From the NCBI GenBank assembly GCA_031216915.1, contig CM062290.1, forward strand, positions 168,411,453 through 168,475,452: a stretch of 64,000 bases of DNA, written 5' to 3'. This stretch comes from Pictodentalium vernedei (taxonomy: Eukaryota; Mollusca; Scaphopoda; Dentaliida; Dentaliidae). Shown piece after piece: positions 54,214 to 64,000 of this stretch. Positions within the stretch are counted from its first letter, which is position 1, and each line of letters begins with the position of its first letter. The notes beneath the pieces were generated by a model that worked only from the letters and a program-made list of their open reading frames with translations, did no database searches and had not been told where the DNA came from. Position numbers and translations under genes: made by a program.

Positions 54214-55643
54214 GTAGTATGTCAGGTACATTTGAGGTAAAGGTTGGATGACCCCGGTGGATGACCCCGGAAGTGACGTCATGTCACGTGACATAGTGGC
54301 GCCATGTTGTGTTGCCATTGTAACCCGCGTGAGCGGCCATCTTGTGACGTCATCTCCATAGTGATACGTGGTGTGAGTGCGCATGCGCAGCGCGTGTTGT
54401 TAGGGTGATACGTGCTTCCGTCGTCCATTTTGTGTACTGGAGGCCGCCATCTTGGTTTCTATGGTAGCACGTGATTGCAATGTTACCCAATTGTTCTGCA
54501 ATAAGACGGGGTATGTTCGGAGGGTGTGTTCGATTGTAGAAGAGTAAATGTAATTACCACAAACAACCCGACAATCCCCCAAATCACCAAAATCCACCCA
54601 AAATCACCGAAATTGACTTTATTTCCCCAATTTATCAGCTTAGCACGTAGTGCTATAGTACTAAGGGGTACAAGGGGGTGCATTCGATTGAACAGGAGAA
54701 ATGTTCTGGATTAGAATTCTCCCAGAATCCCTTTCTGGATCCCTATCCCATGACGTTTTTCCCATTAAAAGACAGGTTCCTTTGGTAATTACCCAGAATT
54801 CTCCGCTTCTATCTATATATGCAATAGTTATCGTTTATCTGGCCATGTTCCTTTATTCTAGAGTATACTCCAGTAGTGTAGAAGAGCCTATTAACTGGAA
54901 CAGTTTACCTTATTATTGCTATATTTAGCAATTTCTGGTCTATTCTTGTTAGTTCTGATCCTATTCCAAGTACTCTTGTTGTTTCATTTAAGGATGTTTC
55001 ATAAAGGAACATGGCCAGATAAACGATAACTATTGCATATATAGATAGAAGCGGAGAATTCTGGGTAATTACCAAAGGAACCTGTCTTTTAATGGGAAAA
55101 ATGTCATGGGATAGAGATCCAAAAAGGGATTCTGGGAGAATTCTAATCCAGAACATTTCTCCTGTTCAATCGAATGCACCCCCTTGTACCCCTTAGTACT
55201 ATAGCACTACGTGCTAAGCTGATAAATTGGGGAAATAAAGTCAATGTCGGTGATTTTGGGTGGATTTTGGTGATTTGGGGGATTTTCGGGTTGTTTGTGG
55301 TAATTAGATTTACTCTTCTACAATCGAACACACCCTCCGAACATACCCCGTCTTATTGCAGAACAATTGGGTAACATTGCAATCACGTGCTACCATAGAA
55401 ACCAAGATGGCGGCCTTCAGTACACAAAATGGACGACGGAAGCACGTATCACCCTAACAACACGCGCTGCGCATGCGCACTCACACCACGTATCACTGTG
55501 GAGATGACGTCACAAGATGGCCGCTCACGCGGATTACCATGACAACACAACATGGCGCCACTATGTCACGTGACATGACGTCACTTCCGGGGTCATCCAC
55601 CGGGGTCATCCAACCTTTACCTCAAATGTACCTGACATACTAC
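54214..55643. mobile_element. Short foldback element, 1.43 kb
   Basis: It has the same termini as the giant foldback (GTAGTATGTCAGGTACATTT). Arms 54214-54855 and 55002-55643 are near-identical and the loop is 146 bp. Each arm has TGACGTCA, TCACGTGAC, TGCGCATGCGCA and GCCGCCATCTTGG. The loop (54856-55001) contains the CTAGAGTATACTCCAG and TATTTAGCAATTTCTGG sequences that in the giant element lie inside the arms, so the two elements have different turn-around points. Flanks CATTACAA and TATTACAT match at 6 of 8. No protein is encoded. Confidence 0.92.
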
Positions 55644-55649
55644 TATTAC

Positions 55650-56299
55650 ATATGATGGTATTTTGAGGCTAGAAAGAACCTCAAGAACGTCAAGCGTGGT
55701 ACATGCCATCTGTAATTTCATTAGTTGACACCCCATTCCAGATAGTAAAATTTAGGAGTTTTGGGGGAAGGGCTGCTACGCTTGTGTTAGATGGTTGTAT
55801 TATTTTTCACCACAAACTTTAAAAACTGAACTGCAAGGGAGAAAGGAAACCACATGCTTCATGATCGGAAGTAATCATGAAGGAGTGGTGAATTTTAATT
55901 TGGAAAATCGTATTTAAACCCTTTTTTGAAATTCACAAACAGAACTTCTGCTTCGGAAGCGCACTCTTGCGCACCCCACCCTCCTTCCCAATGCACACTG
56001 TCACATCAAATCTCGCCGTGAATGCAGTGAAACGTTTTGCTTATAATAAGGTCTCCGATAAATTGTAATGATCGAGTACAAACGAACTTACAAATGTACA
56101 TGTTCTCGTGTAAACACATTAGTTCGCTTTGAATGTCCGCCCCATTTACTGATTTACCAGTGGGATTTTCTGAAATATTCGCTTTATCATTGGTGAGTCA
56201 AAGTTGAAAGTCTCTCCTATCGTTGACGTATGATAATGACAATGGATGTACAAATCTGGTCAAGTGAACTCATATTTTTATATTTAATAACTGAAGGGA
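55650..56299. other. No gene seen
   Basis: Unassigned sequence without motif or repeat identity. Confidence 0.3.
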
Positions 56300-56415
56300 T
56301 TGGGAAAGGTTAGCATTCAGGCGCGACTTGTCCTACAGACCACGGGACTTGACAGAAGGGCCCACGCGGCTCAAAATGGGATCCACAAGGTCAGAGGTGG
56401 TCCACAAGCACACAG

Positions 56416-56458
<43 letters not shown>

Positions 56459-56778
56459 GGGGGGGGGGGGGGGGTGCCCGTGTGTATTTCTAGGATTTCG
56501 AATTTGTGTATCGTAAATCGCCAACTGGGATCTCTTCGTATACATTTTGCGTATGAGCCCCTGTGAATTCCGCGGAGCGCTGTGGGGGAACCCCCTATTT
56601 GTTCCTTAGATTAGACAAGGACCCAGTGTACAAAGCGACGTGGAATCGTTCTACTTGCAATTCCTCAGTGCATATGCAGTTTTCAAAATAAATTTTCACA
56701 CACAGGGCCAAACCATGGTCGGCCAGATGCGTCTTGGGGCTCCAAGACCACGGGCCCCCATCACCATCCGCCCGCCAC
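56300..56778 (-). repeat. Probable hAT-like relic with (GA)n and poly-G
   Basis: The high-coordinate end, read on the minus strand, is CAGTGGCGGGCGGATGG, a CAGTGGCGG-type terminus. Its partner on the other side was not found. GGGCCC and CACAGGGCC words recall the element at 25664. A (GA)n microsatellite of about 18 units lies at 56418-56456, followed by a 16-base poly-G. Confidence 0.45.
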
Positions 56779-56854
56779 TGCTTGAATTAATGCCGAAAAA
56801 AATGCATCGTGTATACAACTGTCTATAACCTTCAGAATGGACGAATCAGTTTTG

Positions 56855-56917
56855 TTGTGGTCATGATTAGCCATTGTGCAGAAATATGTGACCTTAAACA
56901 CCAATAAAAAAATAAAC
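56855..56917 (+). repeat. SINE tail type 1 fragment
   Basis: GTGGTCATGATTAGCCATTG to GACCTTAAACACCAATAAAA. This is another extremely 5'-truncated copy. Confidence 0.8.
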
Positions 56918-57340
56918 TGTTTTGTATTTGTTTGAATGTTCAGTAATAATTTTATACTATAGCCCTGAATTAATTCTTACCCTCTTCCAAAATTTGTGTC
57001 AGTTACCTATGCTTTATACTCAGGGACTTTCAACCTTTTCTTTACGCAAATCTCGTTAAGTGGATATGTGCTTGATTACTTTTTCTTTAAGACCCGGAAA
57101 CTGGGCTGCGAGTCCTCTAACGTGGGCACCTTAAGTATAAACAACAGTTTACTGGCCATGGTTGATTTTTTGATTTTTTTTTTCGGTAATCACTTGACAG
57201 TCATAAATTCTCAAAGTAATTTCAAATTTGAATCAACAACAGAAAAAACGCAAAACTTTAAGCATAAGGCGTTAAAATACTGAATATGTGATCAAAGGAG
57301 ACGAAACTGGGGTATAAGGTCCATTTTGCCAATTTATTCC

Positions 57341-58365
57341 CCGATAGCACATTGTGGTTGTAACAATGTTGCGGTAACGTTACGTTTTTGGTTGTTAAGT
57401 CACTGTCTTTTACGTTGACTTAGTTTAAACATATTTATTTGCCAACAAAAGCATAGCAAAAGGATTGGAGGACAAGTGCGCAACACTTAGCAAACCCCCC
57501 TCTCCATTACGTTGACTAATAGTACACTTGTGCACTCCCACTCCCAGAGAGGTTTTGACAGTATTTTTTCATTACGCCGGCAATAAATATTAGGTCAACA
57601 ACTTCTCAGTTAACATTGTACTCACGTCATGAATACGCTGAGGCAACGCAGCCGTTTAACAACGTGTTATACTTAGCGTTGGCTCACTCTATTGAAACGC
57701 TGCGGGCAACGCAACCATCTTACCAGATTTAACAACTTCTTCATTGGTGTTGTAGCCACTTGGTGGCTATTTTGCAGTTGTTTCTAGACAGGCAGCCAAA
57801 ACTTGTCTAGAAACAACTGCCAAGACTCTTAAAATGTAATTTGCAAGTTTCCCCAGACACAGCATGTTGGGACACCAGTTTTATTGCACTGCAGTAGAAA
57901 TGGTCAATGTCGGAATTAGGCCCTAAGGGTTAACAACTCTTTACTTAACGCTGTGGTAATGTTGTGAAAACATTGTTGCAACGTAGTTATCTTGCACCGT
58001 TCAACAACATCTTCTTTAACACATACGTTGCTAAAAGCGACTATCGTCAACTATTTTACGCCAGTGATTGTCTGCACGTTCTGGTATGCGCAGATCAAAG
58101 CTAACATCTTATAAGTTGTTGGAAAGGGATCAGAAAGCCCTTTCCAACAATTAATCAGATGATAGAGTTTTAAGTATGTCATAAATGTTATTAAACTTCC
58201 TCGAATACAGGCGTAAATAGAGGTCCTCCATATATGACTAAAGTGGACGTGGCAGTAAAAGGGTTAACGTTGTAGACTTTTGTTGTGGAAACGTTGTGGT
58301 TCGACATAATCTTTCTTCACATAACCGACTGACAACGTTGCGGTTACGTTGTCTGTTAGCTGGGT
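57341..58365. repeat. Composite of AACGTTG-rich repeats and hairpins
   Basis: Words such as GTTGCGGTAACGTTACG (57370), GTTGTGGAAACGTTGTGG (58283) and AACGTTGCGGTTACGTTGTC (58336) recur. The outer ends (GATAGCACATTGTGG.TGTAACAATGTTG and CAACGTTGCGGTTACGTTGTC.GTTAGCTGGG) are weakly inverted, suggesting a MITE of about 1 kb. Two hairpins lie inside: 57778-57822 (GCAGTTGTTTCTAGACA with its complement) and 58116-58152 (TTGTTGGAAAGGG with its complement). The latter leads to a GTAAAAGGGTTAA end (58253-58265) like a truncated piggyBac MITE. Confidence 0.45.
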
Positions 58366-59034
58366 TTCTCCAACTTCAATTACAACACACACACCCTGAC
58401 CCCCACCCCACAAAAAGAAGGAAAAAAGAGAGCCATGAACGCGTATTTAAGTACATTTGTCGATATAAGATTCAGGTGTGGAGCCAGGATTTCTCCGACA
58501 AAGGGAGAAGGGCGTGCTTGCCGAGAGGGGCTAGGGTGTTCCAATGCCAACCCCACAATAAGAGGGGCAGAGATTCTCTGCTGGAGTTAAGACCTCCTGA
58601 ACTCTTACCCGGCGCCACCCCCGATAAGACTATGATATCTGGCGTGACTTGAAATGACATCAGCTGTATCGGTGGTATAGTTTATAGTTGGTGATCACCC
58701 CCAACCACCACCCTCACACCCGACACATATACACTTTACGCTTTTCACACCTTTTGGTGCACGCATCGAGATCTCGGAGTTTAGCAAGAGGCCTTTTTGT
58801 GGATCCATTTTCAGTTTTCTCCCCACAGGGTATAATATGGTAGGTCCAATGTTCGGTTGCCATTTGTTCCCTCTGTGCCCATACGACCACCACCCTCCGC
58901 CATACACCTGACCCTTCCATTGAGATTGTTAACAGATATGTTAACAGATTAAAAAAACTCCTTGGCATAGGCTATCTTTGAAAACACTACCTACCAAAAG
59001 TCGAGGAATGGGGACAAACACAACTATACAGATG

Positions 59035-59400
59035 TGTGCGGTGGCTCAGTGATTACGGAAACTGACTCGAACCGAAAGGCCCACGGTTCGATCCCCTCCA
59101 CTGGTAACTGCGTTGTGTCCTTGGGCAAGGCACGTAATCCCGATTGCCAACGCGGGGACACGGTGGCTCTGTGTACTGAGGCGTATAGCACGTCGATGGT
59201 GCACTTGTCTTCAACCAATGCTAACTCTGCTAGTGTGGAGTTCGTATGTTGGGGAGTCTGGCAGTTGCTCGCTCGTCGTTGCTCGGTGGTTCTCAAAGGG
59301 GGCTCTGGCTTCCCCCACTCGTAAAACTGTTCGGCACGAAGTGACCCTGTTTGTCGAAACTGGCGTTAAACCTCTATAAGTAAATAAATAAATAAATAAA
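59035..59400 (+). repeat. SINE copy m: tRNA head type 2, tail type 2
   Basis: The head is GGTGGCTCAGTGATTACGGA (A box) and CCCACGGTTCGATCCCC (B box), with about 42 bp between the boxes. That is longer than in type 1 heads and suggests derivation from a tRNA with a long variable arm. The body and tail type 2 (CTGGCGTTAAACCTCTATAA, then AATAAATAAA) follow. It is full length. Confidence 0.88.
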
Positions 59401-59476
59401 TGCAATCAAGGGCGTCACGAAGATGGCCTATTGATAGGTGGGGGTAAACTGGATTTGCACCGACTGTGATGGCTCA

Positions 59477-59572
59477 AGTCCCGACTGACTGATGAAATCC
59501 ATCTGCATGATCAAGGCATTCGTTCGAAGAAGGCATGCCTTGATGATGTAGTTGAATATTAGTCAGTCGGGA
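59477..59572. mobile_element. Hairpin MITE around CCCGACTGACT
   Basis: GTCCCGACTGACTGATGAAAT and ATATTAGTCAGTCGGGAT form the stem, with an inner stem CATGATCAAGGCAT/CATGCCTTGATGATG. Its flanks are not clear. It lies just after a TTGATAGGTGGGGG stretch of unknown origin. Confidence 0.65.
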
Positions 59573-59665
59573 TTATATAGTTAAAAACTCGAGACTTCTG
59601 GGAAATTTCTTAGTGAATAAATAAATTTTTTACATGTAATAGTTGTGATGCAACTTATTATTTAA

Positions 59666-59912
59666 TTAACCCTTTTCCTAACATGAAAAGCAGACGACAG
59701 TTGCAAAATGCAAAAACATTCTTGAATAACTTATTTTTTCATTTCTAATCTCAAAAACATAGATTATGACCCTTCAGTGGAACGAGCTCGTCGAGCTCGT
59801 TCCAACGAGGGGTCACAACCTATGTTTTTGAGACAAAAAATGAAAAAATAATGAAAATTTATTGGCGATTTTTGAGAATGGCGCTGGCCGGTTTTGGCCG
59901 TTACGTTGTTAA
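59666..59912. mobile_element. piggyBac-like MITE, subfamily A, right end lost
   Basis: TTAACCCTTTTCCTAACATG starts it. The centre GGAACGAGCTCGTCGAGCTC is intact. The right side runs to GGCCGTTACGTTG and then TTAAC, having lost the usual GGTAAAGGG. Confidence 0.8.
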
Positions 59913-60089
59913 CACGTAGGCTACCGTGCAGGTACTCCAAGTTGATCATGCTGGTCCCCAGCAGCCCGAATCGTGTGCAAAACAGACCTCCATTTGTATA
60001 AGCGATTGTGTATGTGACACGAGTCCAGGTATTAAATCTACAGTCTGGTAATGATAGTCTGATACACGATTGTCAACGAGAGAAAATTG

Positions 60090-60335
60090 TTAACCATTTA
60101 TCTAACTCAATGGCTAAAACCGAAGAGAGCGTTATTCACATAAATCGCCTGTCAAAAGTTATTATATTTTTCATTTTTTGTCGAAAAAACATAGATTATA
60201 AACCCTCACAGGAACGAGCTCGTTCTAATTACGAGAATAAGCTAGTTTTATGGCAAAACATGTTTGTTTTTTTCGTTAGTCAAGAATTTTATTTCAAGAT
60301 TTATCTTCTATATTTGTGATTGGTTAAGTGTTAAC
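60090..60335. mobile_element. piggyBac-like MITE, subfamily A, decayed
   Basis: TTAACCATTTATCTAACTC to GGTTAAGTGTTAAC. GGAACGAGCTCGTTC marks the centre, while the right arm of the palindrome is largely lost. It is the most diverged copy that can still be aligned end to end. Confidence 0.7.
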
Positions 60336-61150
60336 GGGTTTCTCCACAAAGCAACTTCATTCATTGTTTCCGCCAGTTGCATCTTTTCTTCATCACAAAA
60401 CACTTTGCACCAATCAAGGACGTTTTAAGTGACATCCTGCCAATCTGTCATACTCGCGGAGTGTCTTTCGCGGAACATTGAACATCTCGGCTATTTTCAA
60501 AACACTTTGCCGTCTTTGTTTTCCACATGGTCCACACTTACAGCCTTTGCCATGCATATGCTTTGTATGGCCGATCCACTATTTTTGTGTATATTGTGGA
60601 GGCATTTTAAATGGTTGCAAAGGTAGACTATACTTGTCGATGGGGACCTTGTTCAGTTGGAGTCCGATTATCACGAGCGGCACACTCTACTTGCCCAACG
60701 ATCATCATCAAACGTCCCTAAACAGAACCTCTAAAGCGGGTGATCAAGCCGAAGATAGACTATACTTGTAAATGAGTGCTGTGGTCAGGTCGGAACTGAA
60801 CCAGTGCGTGTGGCAGATTATGATGACCCGCAAGAGCGCCTGAAGCAGGGGCTGTCACCCCTTACTCTGAGGCTAGGTGACAAGGGGAGCGGCGCGTGCC
60901 CTGCCATTTTTCTCCAGACGTGCACTAATAGAAAATAATTTACTTTCCGAGAACAGTAACTGAAAAACTTTCGAGCATTCGTTTCTAACATGTATTTTAC
61001 ATGTACCGATGACAATACTGTGTATGCGTGTGTGTGTGTGTGGAGGGGGGGGGGGGGGGAGCAGGTAAAATGACTGAGGCTGGTCGATAATCATCAAAGA
61101 AGCTATACAATCGGCGGGGTGAGTTCTAAAGCTTTATATCGTCCCCTGTG
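60336..61150. other. No gene seen
   Basis: No gene or repeat was recognised except a TG microsatellite and poly-G run at about 61028-61060. Confidence 0.3.
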
Positions 61151-61155
61151 TGCAA

Positions 61156-61201
61156 CAAGGCTCCATCTGCAATGCAAAAGTATTGCAGATGCAGGCCTTG
61201 A
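61156..61201. repeat. Short hairpin
   Basis: CAAGGCTCCATCTGCAATGC and GCAGATGCAGGCCTTG pair imperfectly around AAAAGTATT. It is followed by a TTAAC/GTTAA-rich stretch to 61320 that is not resolved. Confidence 0.45.
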
Positions 61202-61472
61202 CAATTCCATATTTTTGATTAACCCATTAACAGGTTACCCATTTAGTTGTTCATTAACCTATTCTGAAGGTGACGTAAATTTGTTTCATTAACCTGTTGG
61301 TTAACCAAAAATCCAAACACGATATGCCACAGGCATATCCCGAAAGCTGTTGGCCTGCGCTGGTGGGAGGGTTTGGAAGGGAAATGTAGAGTTATGCCCC
61401 TTCTGTTGGCAACATGTGATGACTTCCGATGATAATATCAATGAAACAGAAATACGCAATCATTAGAAATAT

Positions 61473-61580
61473 AGAGTTGTGCCTCTTCTGTTGGAAGCAT
61501 TGCATATCAGAGTTGTGCCTCTTCTGTTGGAAGCATTGCATATAAGAGTTGTGCCTCTTCTATTGGCAGCATTGCATGTA
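61473..61580 (+). repeat. 36-bp minisatellite, three units
   Basis: AGAGTTGTGCCTCTTCTGTT followed by GGAAGCATTGCATATC repeats at 61473, 61509 and 61545. A diverged unit (AGAGTTATGCCCCTTCTGTT) lies upstream at about 61389. Because 36 is a multiple of three, an open frame of 12-residue repeats results, but nothing else suggests coding. Confidence 0.85.
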
Positions 61581-61689
61581 GCGGTGAATAGGTTTAGAAT
61601 TTATTCGGCTATGGCCCCATCATACATCAGGCCGCAGTGCATTTCATTTTCCATAAACTGTAACAACATGTTTCTAATTATGCTTACAA

Positions 61690-61805
61690 TAGTCCAAACA
61701 TGGCCTGAAAGTCTGTAATATATTTTTTTTTGGTTTGGTACGTCCTTTCAAGGACGGACCAAACCAAAAAATTATATTACAGACTTTCAGGCCAAGTTCG
61801 GACTC
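61690..61805. mobile_element. Hairpin MITE around TGGTTTGGTACGTCC
   Basis: GGCCTGAAAGTCTGTAATAT pairs with ATATTACAGACTTTCAGGCC. An inner stem TTTTTTGGTTTGGT.CGTCCTT pairs with its complement. The stem is about 50 bp with almost no loop. Decayed outer matches reach TGCTTACA on the left and its complement TGTAAGC on the right. Confidence 0.78.
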
Positions 61806-62075
61806 TGCTTACAGCTGAATAATAAGCACAAATTTAATATTTGTATGTGTCCTACTTTCTGTTGAGGCATCTAATATGCCGATCGTTAAAAAGTTGGTTA
61901 ACCGATGGATCGTTTTGGTTAACTGATAGTCTGTTCGTATTAACTTTTGTTTGCGTAACCTCTATAGGAACGGAACGATCGTTCGCCTGAATTGTCGAGG
62001 CCCGAGATGGTGTTTTGTTACACTCAAAAGGGTTTATATATAAATAGTGTCAATACTATACAGTGTCACTTTACA

Positions 62076-62560
62076 TATTATTACACGCCTGTTCTATGTG
62101 ATCCCTATCTACAGCAACACGAAACCATGCGGAAAATGAAAATCTGTTCCGCACATATGTGTGGAACGGAAATGGTTGACGGACTATATATATATTTATA
62201 AAGATGCAAAATTTCACTGGAATTTTTCACAAATCGTGCACCGTAATTACAATTTGAATCGCTATAGCGATAGCTAAAATTCGTCCCCTGAGTTCCAATG
62301 TGTCCTATGGGCCAATAGGCACACAGAACACATTGGAACTCAGGGGACGAAATGGTAAGACGGATTAACCTCGCAAATGTGTTCTTTTTGTTGATAGTTG
62401 TCAAACGAATTGCTGAGTATCCTTCTTATATTTTTTTTTTTATCGACGCGAAAGCGTGTAATAAACACAGAGCGATACGCGTGTGTTCTATTTTTCCGCG
62501 GCGGTACAAGTGCCATATCGATTAACCCATTCACATATTCGTGTCGTTCTGTGTATTTAG
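62076..62560. mobile_element. Foldback element, uninterrupted sister of 27715
   Basis: TATTACACGCCTGTTCTATG begins the match and GTGTCGTTCTGTG ends it. The central hairpin is CCCCTGAGTTCCAATGTGTC and its complement (62284-62346). It is the reverse complement of 27715-28480 without the SINE, so it serves as the empty-site comparison. Confidence 0.78.
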
Positions 62561-63265
62561 GGTATGTTGTAAAGTCACGGTCTTAACTCTTAATTCATCC
62601 CCGAGTCGGGTGTCCCTGGCCTAGGATGCTTCCAGTATCCAATAGATGGCATGAAGACCACCTACAGGCACCCTCCCCAGAACCACAATATGAACTGACC
62701 GAGCCATAGACAGCCTATACTTGTTAATGCGGGTCGTCAGTTAGTTCGCTCAGCAAAAATGCCACAAGTGGCCAACTGTACTTGCCTGGATAGTATCGAA
62801 TAACACCGACAGATCGCCCGGCGGGGCTGGCTGAAAACTGGGTCGCGAAGAACGCTTTGGCTCCTCTGCTTCCTTTTCTGATTTCAGGATGTGGCACGAG
62901 CGGAATTATATTATCTAGAAAATGGGGTCAAAATGGGGTTACCAAACCCAACAACGTCCCTTCGGAAAACAGAAATCAGTTGACTGAATGGTTGCAAATG
63001 TGATTGTAATTTTCGGCTGGAGATGACATTTAGTGGAATAATGCGTAGTTCGTCACGTAAGGTCAACATACGGTGCGACAAATCAAACAAAACAATCGGG
63101 TGGCGAAGTTACCTCGCATTAGCGAACTTACCCCTTTTTCGGTAAATTCCAATGTAGTTTGAGAGAAAAAGACAGAATACAACGAACTCCTCAACAGCAA
63201 ACGGTTCAAAATTTGCGTGAAAGAGGCAGTCTGGTTTAAAATGAATATTTACACTGTATCTTTTA
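62561..63265. other. No gene seen
   Basis: Unassigned sequence with no motif. Confidence 0.3.
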
Positions 63266-63415
63266 ATCCTTTGAACTCTAGTAGTATCTTCCATGCCAGT
63301 TCAATGGCAGCAATTAGAAGAGTCCATATTCATTATTTGGGGTAGACCAACTAATATTTTCAACGTGCAGCCTTGGGGCTGCACGTTGAAAATATTGATT
63401 GGTCTACCCCACACA
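63266..63415. mobile_element. Hairpin element, sister of 22217
   Basis: It begins near TTAATCCTTTGAACTCTAGT and has AGAGTCCATATTCATTATTT. It ends in a strong hairpin (63344-63412) whose arm GGTAGACCAA.TAATATTTTC is followed by AACGTGCAGCC and the complement of both. The right outer end was not identified. Sequence 63416-63905 is unassigned. Confidence 0.7.
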
Positions 63416-63910
63416 TTTACTGAACAGCCATCCTATATAATGACGTTATGACGTATCATGTTACTGGCCGGAAAAACGGCCGCTTGGATTCAACGGCTTA
63501 ATGCTTTAATCCTTCAAAGGCAGGTCGCGTTGAAGGTTTCGATCCGCAACAAATTAGTAACAAGTTTATGTTGGTGCCATTCGAAGAGGAAATAAGCAGA
63601 GAACAACATATTCAAAATCCGCTGAAATCTGCCCTGCGGAATATGTTTTATTCAAGATGTCGCCCAAGACGAGTTTCGTTTTAAGTCATTTCAGTTTCCA
63701 AATTAGTCACCGAACGACAGAACCAGTATATTTAATTCGTGTTTCGGTGACCCCAGTATTCCATTTGATATAAAAAATGATCGCAAGAATATAAGATGGC
63801 TGCCAAGACGGTGACCCTTATGACAGGAGTGATTCCTGCCCCCCGAGACTCACCAAGGGTTTTTCGATTCGAGTGGAATAACCCCAAGATCTTTTGTGAT
63901 GTGAAGTTAT

Positions 63911-64000
63911 GTTGCGGATCACTTGTACGGGTGAAGGAGGTCGGAATACCCGTAGAGAACTACCGAGTAGCTCCGAACAACCGTCAGACTTTCCAACTTA
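63911..64000 (-). repeat. SINE copy n: partial, runs off the window
   Basis: The complement matches the body (GGTAGTTCTCTACGGGTATT, CGACCTCCTTCACCCGTAC) of the common SINE, tail side first. The tail is missing or decayed, and the remainder lies outside the window. Confidence 0.65.

Noticed and set aside
61479..61718. Open frame with 12-residue repeats (VVPLLLEALHIR).
   Set aside because: It arises from a 36-bp minisatellite; there is no other evidence of coding.

Overview
The window is repeat-dominated DNA from an animal nuclear genome. I recognise no host protein-coding exon, no functional tRNA or rRNA gene, and no CRISPR array or bacterial-style operon. The best guess is a mollusc, or at least a lophotrochozoan. 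The reasons are elements built of about 170-bp tandem cores next to ACGG/ACGT-type microsatellites (the layout of pearl/Helitron-like elements of bivalves), Tc1-like D34E transposase relics, CR1-like LINE pieces, and SINEs with CCAATAAATAAA-type tails. Very long poly-G/poly-C runs occur throughout. Taxon assignment is inference.

Layout. 0-5 kb: a SINE body, a Helitron-like tandem-core element, and a Tc1-like transposase pseudogene (2595-3625). 5-8.6 kb: a second Tc1 transposase split by a SINE, then a TTAA-flanked palindromic MITE. 8.6-14 kb: a diverged segmental duplication carrying nested DNA transposons; one copy gives the empty site for an insertion in the other. 14-20 kb: a tRNA-headed SINE, a 5S-rRNA-headed SINE with the same body, tRNA-like repeats, and a roughly 500-bp satellite. 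20-29 kb: MITEs, hAT-like elements and SINEs, several nested. 29-31 kb: an 11-unit array of 169-171 bp monomers with a trimeric higher-order period of 509 bp. 31-38 kb: hAT-like MITEs, hairpins and a reversed tandem-core element. 38.46-42.93 kb: a 4.47-kb foldback element with two roughly 1.97-kb arms; relatives are a 1.43-kb foldback (54.2-55.6 kb), a solo arm (35.96 kb) and a decayed arm (8.7 kb). 45.3-50.9 kb: a CR1-like LINE relic on the minus strand, interrupted by a Tc1 transposon, an unidentified 1.09-kb insert with a 14-bp target duplication, and a SINE with a 12-bp duplication. 51-64 kb: hAT-like elements, tandem TTAA MITEs, the short foldback, SINE pieces and hairpins.

The sequences interact as a history of nested insertion rather than as a pathway. 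Many insertion events can be read exactly from target-site duplications. The most unusual points are the shared SINE body under three different heads and two tails, the giant foldback family whose ends carry CRE, E-box, NRF-1 and YY1-like motifs, and the unidentified 1.09-kb insert. All identifications are by eye; no database search was possible.
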